From an uncultured Eubacteriales bacterium (GTDB lineage: Bacteria; Bacillota; Clostridia; Christensenellales; UBA1242), in assembly GCA_958420145.1 (NCBI GenBank), contig CATZIR010000047.1, positions 1 through 5,907 of the forward strand: 5,907 nucleotides of DNA, in the 5' to 3' direction. Shown here piece by piece: positions 5,079 to 5,907 of this stretch; positions within the stretch are counted from its first letter, which is position 1, and the number at the start of each line of letters is the position of its first letter. Made by a program: the position numbers and the translations under genes. The notes beneath the pieces are model-generated. The model searched no databases, was not told where the DNA came from, and worked only from the letters and a program-made list of their open reading frames with translations.

Positions 5079-5907
5079 ATGAAATACAAAAACAAGAATG
5101 TGTTGATTGTGGGCTATGGCGAAAGTGGGAAGTCTAGCCAAGAGTTTTTGCTAAGCCACAAGGCAAATGTCTTTTTGTATGACGACAACAAACAAGTTTT
5201 TAACTCTCTAAAATTTGATGACAAAAAAGTGACAATACTTGAAAAATACGACGAAGAAATAATCAAGCAATTCTACTTTGTTGTTTTATCTCCGGGGGTT
5301 AGCAAATATAGTGAAATTATAAAACTAGCAACTTTTAATAATGTGCCAGTAATTAGTGAATTACAACTTGGGCTAGACAATGTAAAGGGACGAGTTATCG
5401 CAATCACTGGAACTAACGGAAAGACCACGACGGTTAATCTTTTAGAACAAGTCTTTAACTATGCCTATAAACGAAATTATATGGTCGGTAATGTTGGAAA
5501 TCCCATAACCAAGTTTGTTAGCCCTTTTAGAGCCAATTATTTGGTCGAAGTGAGCAGTTTTCAACTAGAAAGCACCGAAATGAAGCCAAACATTGCATGC
5601 TTACTCAACATCACACCAAACCACTTAGACAGACATTTTAGTTTTAGCGAGTATATGCAAACAAAGTTTAAAATTTTTAAAAATATGTCTAGTCACGGCA
5701 CATTAGTTTTGAACTATGACGACGAAAATCTTAGAAAATTGCACACAAAAAAGGTTGATATCTTTGATAAAACATACGAGATAAGACCAAAAATTGTTTG
5801 GTTTAGCATTAAAGACGAAGTTGACGGTGCATTCCTAAAGGGTGGCACAATTTACTTTAGGCAAGGCAGTAAAATCACAGAAATTTGCAAACAAAGTGAC
5901 ATCAAAT
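5079..5907 (+). CDS. murD: UDP-N-acetylmuramoyl-L-alanine--D-glutamate ligase MurD (5' part, cut by window end)
   Basis: A cytoplasmic Mur ligase that adds D-Glu to UDP-MurNAc-L-Ala with ATP. The window holds 276 codons, open to the last base; complete MurD is about 450 residues, so the C-terminal domain is missing only because of the window edge. The N-terminal UDP-binding fold shows GYGESGKSS (12-20) and SPGV (71-74). The ATPase domain shows GTNGKTTT (111-118), GNVGNP (137-142), EVSSFQLE (157-164), NITPNHLDRH (177-186) and probable carbamoylated Lys196. These are MurD-type signatures, distinct from MurC, MurE and MurF. I chose the ATG at 5079 because GGGAG lies 8 nt upstream and the start gives the usual short lead into the GxGxSG motif. 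In-frame ATGs at 5052 and 5064 lack a Shine-Dalgarno and would translate through the hairpin. Confidence 0.94.
   Translation, partial: MKYKNKNVLIVGYGESGKSSQEFLLSHKANVFLYDDNKQVFNSLKFDDKKVTILEKYDEEIIKQFYFVVLSPGVSKYSEIIKLATFNNVPVISELQLGLDNVKGRVIAITGTNGKTTTVNLLEQVFNYAYKRNYMVGNVGNPITKFVSPFRANYLVEVSSFQLESTEMKPNIACLLNITPNHLDRHFSFSEYMQTKFKIFKNMSSHGTLVLNYDDENLRKLHTKKVDIFDKTYEIRPKIVWFSIKDEVDGAFLKGGTIYFRQGSKITEICKQSDIK

Noticed and set aside
1..5907. Mobile element, CRISPR array, tRNA/rRNA or phage genes
   Set aside because: No repeat-spacer array, transposase, terminal inverted repeats or RNA gene is visible; the window is filled by dcw genes.

Overview
This window is an internal piece of a division and cell-wall (dcw) cluster, with every gene on the + strand. 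The order is: a small single-pass membrane protein in the FtsL position, a class B penicillin-binding protein (FtsI/PBP2B/SpoVD type) with a C-terminal PASTA domain, murE, mraY, and the 5' part of murD, which runs off the right edge. The low GC content, the PASTA domain on the transpeptidase and the gene order suggest a Gram-positive (monoderm) low-GC bacterium of the Bacillota, probably a Clostridia-like anaerobe. Genus or family cannot be assigned from the sequence alone.

Layout. Positions 3-428 encode the small membrane protein. The penicillin-binding protein follows with a 1-nt gap (GTG start at 430) and ends at 2355. A near-perfect intrinsic terminator (2341-2375) contains that stop codon in its loop, so the ftsI-side transcript probably ends there. 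A 116-nt gap (2356-2471) with candidate promoter elements leads to murE (2472-3956), whose start codon has no Shine-Dalgarno sequence. An 87-nt gap carries a TTGACA, a TATAAT and a hairpin plus T6 directly abutting the mraY ATG (4044). A 33-nt gap before murD (5079) holds a second hairpin plus T6 that abuts the ATG. In both of these hairpins the Shine-Dalgarno lies in the descending arm.

How the genes work together. MurE adds the third amino acid of the stem peptide and MurD the second (D-Glu), both in the cytoplasm. MraY moves the finished UDP-MurNAc-pentapeptide onto undecaprenyl phosphate to make lipid I. The PBP crosslinks the resulting glycan strands outside the membrane, and the FtsL-position protein may scaffold it. 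murF is absent between murE and mraY.

No mobile element, CRISPR array, RNA gene or transferred island is visible. The genes themselves are ordinary. The points worth a second look are the repeated hairpin architecture at gene starts, a strong hairpin inside the start of ftsI, the DNPQ version of the MurE specificity motif, and the divergent FtsL-position protein with a hydrophobic C-terminal tail.
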